Shown piece after piece: positions 60,501 through 64,000 of a DNA stretch of 64,000 nt. Under the pieces are notes generated by a model that searched no databases, had not been told where the DNA came from, and saw nothing but the letters and a program-made list of their open reading frames with translations. Positions within the stretch are counted from its first letter, which is position 1. Each line of letters opens with the position of its first letter. Source of the stretch: Klebsormidium nitens (lineage: Eukaryota; Streptophyta; Klebsormidiophyceae; Klebsormidiales; Klebsormidiaceae); the NCBI GenBank assembly GCA_000708835.1, contig DF237181.1, positions 62,001 through 126,000 of the forward strand, written 5' to 3'. The translations under genes and the position numbers were made by a program.

Positions 60501-63500
60501 GAGATGCCCGAGACATGGTTGGTGGCTGCTTGCCAGAACCAAGTCGAGCATCATGACCAGGGCTGCAGGAAGCTAGACAGAAGAAGGGGCGGTCGCTTCT
60601 TGTGCTCAAAGCGATTCCGAAGAGTTTCGGAGAATCGTCCCTTGCTAACTGAGGACTTTTCGTGAAACAGCAAGCTGTGGAGGCCGCCCGGAAGGCCAAC
60701 AGCGCCCGGACATGGAAGGAGGTCTGCTTTGCGTGCGTGGATGCGGAAGAGTTCCGGTTGGCCCAGCTGGCCGGCCTCAACATCATCGTCCAGGTGAGGA
60801 ACTCAGTGCAGCAGCAGAGCTATTATCAAGCATTCCTGTCAAGGAGCGGCTGACATGTGTACCGTTATGTTGTCGCGTAGATTGACCTGGCATCGGCTTT
60901 CATTGGCATGCGAGATTGTCAACTCCAAGCACCACCAGACATTCCCAGTCGTAAAGAAAGTGCTTGCCAAAGCTTTGCCCAGTGGTGACTGGGCTTCTCC
61001 TTCCCCTGTATTTAGGTATTTCAAAAAGTTTCAAAGAAACTTAAAGAATGTTGCGTCAAACTCGTAATCTCTCTTAGACACCCGACGAGCCCTTAAAAAG
61101 TTCAAACACTTGACCTGACCGGACCAGAATCCTCTTCTGACTTGCGTACTCTGTTTCCTGCGCCGCAGGTGGACGACCTGGAGGAAGTGAGCGACTACTA
61201 CCAGAACCGCGGCCACTTCGACCAGCTGATCGCGCTGATGGAGAGCGGGCTGGGCCTGGAGCGCGCGCACATGGGCATCTTCACCGAGCTGGGCGTGCTC
61301 TATGCGCGCTACCGCCCCGAGAAGCTGATGGAGCACCTCAAGCTCTTCTCGACGCGGCTCAACATCCCGAAGCTCATCCGCGTGTGCGACGAGCAGCAGC
61401 ACTGGAAGGAGCTCACGTTCCTCTACATCACGTACGACGAGTACGACAACGCGGCGGGCGTCATCATGGCGCACAGCCCCGACGCGTGGGAGCACATGCA
61501 GTTCAAGGACGTGATCGTGAAGGTGGCGAATCTGGAGGTGTACTACAAGGCGGTGCACTTCTACCTGCAAGAGCACCCCGACCTCATCAACGACCTTCTG
61601 CACGTCCTCGCGCCGCGCGTCGACCACTCGCGCACCGTCGACATCTTCCGCAAGGTGAGGGAACCTGTTATTGACCCTGGTTTTTCTTAACAGCTGGCTT
61701 TTGCAGGCAGGCAGGCATGAGGCTTTTTAGGTGCTGAGCTTAGGAAAGGCAAAGGAAGATACTTTGGAAAGAGTGGCCGACCTTTGCCGAATTCGTGCGC
61801 AGGGCTTTCGTGAGAAGTGGTGAAGTCGCTTGTTGTGTACATATGAACAGGTCGCAATTCGAGAGCGAGTCATTGCTGCAATTTCAAGGGGGCTGCGCTT
61901 CATCCACTTGGAAGGAGAGGCGTCAGATGCCCTTCCCAGGTGTGAACGATTCCGGATCTTGTAAGTAGGGGGAGACAACCTTCGAAACGGCTGAGTTCTG
62001 ACGTACATTTCCTGACGTACATTTCCTGACGTACATTTTCTGCTCTGAATGCAGGCTGGCCACCTGCCGCTGGTGAAGCCGTACCTGGTGGAGGTCCAGA
62101 GCGCGAACGTGTCTGCTGTGAACGAGGCGCTCAACGAGCTGCTGGTGGAGGAGGAGGACTACGACCGCCTTCGCACCTCCATCGACATGTACGACAACTT
62201 CGACCAAGTCGGCCTCGCGCAAAAGGTGAGCCCGCAACAGACCGCCTCTACGTTCTTGAAGCCTGGCAACAGAGCCCAATGACCTCGTGTAAATTACTCG
62301 AACATGCAGGTTTGGGAAATCACTCTTTCGAGAGACAAATGACGGAGCAAAGTCGATTGTACTTGGCTCCCGTTCTCTTTGAAGCAAAGCTGCCAGCTTT
62401 TTGCTACCCAGAAGGTTTGGGCGGAGAGAGGCAACGGCTGCAAAGCAACAGCTCCATTCTCGGTTTGTGCCTGCTGACATCAATCAAATTGCTACTCCGT
62501 CCTTGGATGTCGTGTCTGGTTCCGGATTGAACAATCATCCCCTGACCCGCTCCTTGTCGGTGCGTTTTGCAGCTGGAGAAGCACGAGCTGCTGGAGATGC
62601 GGCGCATTTCGAGCTACATCTACAAGAAGGCGCAGCGGTGGCGCCAGTCGGTGGCGCTGTCCAAGAAGGACAAGCTGTACAAGGACGCCATGGAGACTGT
62701 CAGCCAGTCCGGGGACAGGCAGCTCGCGGAGGAGCTCCTCGTCTTCTTTGTGGAGGAGGTCAGGATCACCTCTTTGCTCTCGCTCGGCGGTCTTTTCGAT
62801 ATTACAAGAAGCATCAGAGAGTAAGAGTGGTAGATGCCGAACATAATTTGTAACAGATTCTTGGGGCTGATGGGGCAAAGTTGGTTGAACCTCTCTCAAA
62901 TTTTTGCAGGCAGGCGTTTTCTGCAGACCGAGCTTCATCTCCCTTTGCCAAGCAACTCGTCGCTGGTTTGTTCTCCCCTTGCATGGACAAGCAAAGCTGA
63001 TGAGCCACTGGTTCGGAGACTGACAGCAGCACTTGTCGCGTGCAGGACAAGAAGGAGTGCTTTGCCGCGTGCTTGTACCAGTGCTACGACCTCATCCGGG
63101 CGGATGTGGTCCTGGAGCACGCCTGGTTCAACGACATGATGGACTGCGCAGTCCCCTACCTCATACAGGTGCGCCGACGGCCACAGCTTCCGCGAACTGC
63201 CTTGCGAGCTGCCCTTGCTGTGTCGAACGATCCTATTTCCTGTGACAGTAAACGGAGTCATCTTTCAATCGCCTTATTTTGGACGTGCCAGGCCCATTTC
63301 TGCGAAGGCTTGATGATCACAAAGAGTTGGAAAGGCTTCTGAAATAGAGTGAGGCGTGATTCGATGAAATTTCAAAACGGTGCCCGTTCTTAACCATTCC
63401 GATCGTCTGCCTGTCGTGCAGTTTGTGCGCGAATACTCGAGCAAGGTGGACGAGCTTGTAAAGGACAAGGCGGAGGCTAACCTGGAGAAGCAGGCCAAGA

Positions 63501-63902
63501 ACCACGAGGAGAAACAGGCTGTGGCGCAGGCGGTAAGTGCCCGAAGCCAATGCTGAGGCAAACTTAGAACGACTTCTTGTTTGTGCGCCGCACAAAGATG
63601 GTGTGAGGCATGATGCAGCAGCTGACTTGAGGCTGTTGAGTCCAGGATACAATCAGGGATGCCATGTAATGCTTCTGCTGATTGCATCTTGACCGAATCC
63701 TGATCCTAAGGTTAATTGTCAAGCACTGCCAGGGTCTGCAAACTGCACTTTGCTGAGAAACTTCTGTCTTTGGTCGCAGAACCTCTATCAACAGCTGATG
63801 CCTTTGGCGCTGCCCGCCCCTCCTTCTGCTGGCCCGGGTTTCGCTGGACCTGACGGTGGTTACGGGGGGATGCCCGCGTATGGTATGCCGCCTCAATTCT
63901 AG
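51588..63902 (+). CDS. CHC: Clathrin heavy chain
   Basis: Forms the legs of the clathrin triskelion that coats vesicles at the trans-Golgi network and plasma membrane. It has 27 exons: 51588-51632, 51805-52009, 52220-52308, 52530-52608, 52862-52989, 53309-53407, 53538-53646, 53884-53963, 54196-54423, 54585-54650, 54906-55022, 55278-55475, 55761-56524, 56854-57106, 57458-57594, 57962-58240, 58599-58918, 59187-59304, 59592-59763, 60103-60372, 60671-60793, 61169-61654, 62055-62225, 62573-62758, 63046-63168, 63422-63532 and 63780-63902. These total 1692 residues with every phase matching, close to the family's roughly 1700. The N-terminal beta-propeller (residues 1-330) begins [20 protein letters not shown]. 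The linker and ankle follow, then the helical CHCR repeats (for example [53 protein letters not shown] and [20 protein letters not shown]). The trimerisation region ([21 protein letters not shown]) follows, with a Gly/Pro/Tyr-rich tail after [11 protein letters not shown]. All domains are intact. Confidence 0.98.
57840..57940 (+). repeat. Diverged direct repeat in a clathrin intron
   Basis: CTTCGTAGTTCACAGTGCCC (about 57842-57861) is echoed about 73 bp downstream as CTTGGTAGTTCGCTGTGCCA. The downstream copy ends near the acceptor of the exon starting at 57962. Confidence 0.55.
61997..62038 (+). repeat. Three tandem 14-bp units in a clathrin intron
   Basis: CCTGACGTACATTT occurs three times head to tail (first copy with one change). 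It ends 16 bp before the acceptor of the exon starting at 62055, so it overlaps the likely branch-point and polypyrimidine region. Confidence 0.85.
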
Positions 63903-64000
63903 TTTTGCCGTAGTAGCATCGAATGTTCGTTAGGATTCGCATCGATACGAAAAGGAGTAGTAAAGCGGAGGTGATCAGCTGGATGGGGGGTCCGTTCTGG

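Overview
The window is intron-rich nuclear DNA from a green-lineage eukaryote. I recognise ten protein-coding genes by reading exons through GT-AG junctions with consistent phase. The gene set is streptophyte in character: a chloroplast-type alpha-amylase of the AMY3 group, a KELP-type PC4 coactivator, the plant mitochondrial-fission factor ELM1, the plant FG-GAP membrane protein NERD1, an 11S-globulin-like two-domain cupin, SRP9 and clathrin heavy chain. A YHYH-domain secreted protein, the moderately GC-rich exons, short introns (roughly 80 to 700 bp) and compact spacing fit a streptophyte alga such as Klebsormidium better than a seed plant. That placement is inference.

Layout: 1-3441 is non-genic apart from a palindromic, transposon-like element at 1904-2663. 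An alpha-amylase with a long coiled-coil N-terminus follows (3442-12735, +), then KELP (14704-16049, -), ELM1 (17183-21867, +), the YHYH protein (23920-27072, +), the two-domain cupin (28151-31333, -), SRP9 (33051-34332, +), NERD1 (35630-41564, -), an unrecognised coiled-coil protein (42539-48461, +), a 67-residue ZNF706/SERF-like zinc-finger protein (49574-50340, -) and clathrin heavy chain (51588-63902, +). Orientation almost alternates, so four pairs are divergent and share 1.0-1.7 kb upstream regions.

The most interesting locus is the amylase. A plastid-targeting-like leader is followed by about 400 residues of alanine/glutamate-rich coiled coil and then a complete GH13 catalytic domain with all three catalytic acids. 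Its intron-exon structure contains two adjacent 98-nt exons that encode alternative versions of the same 33-residue segment of the catalytic barrel. Their length and phase mean that only one of the two can be used per mRNA. A second theme is local duplication around splice sites: diverged copies of exon edges lie in introns of the amylase, ELM1 and NERD1 genes. The mutually exclusive pair may be a successful product of the same process.

The genes are not an operon or a single pathway. They cover starch breakdown (amylase), transcription (KELP), mitochondrial division (ELM1), co-translational targeting (SRP9) and membrane traffic or cell-wall-linked growth (clathrin, NERD1). No rRNA, tRNA or CRISPR feature was found. 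All exon boundaries are my reading of the sequence and have not been checked against transcripts.
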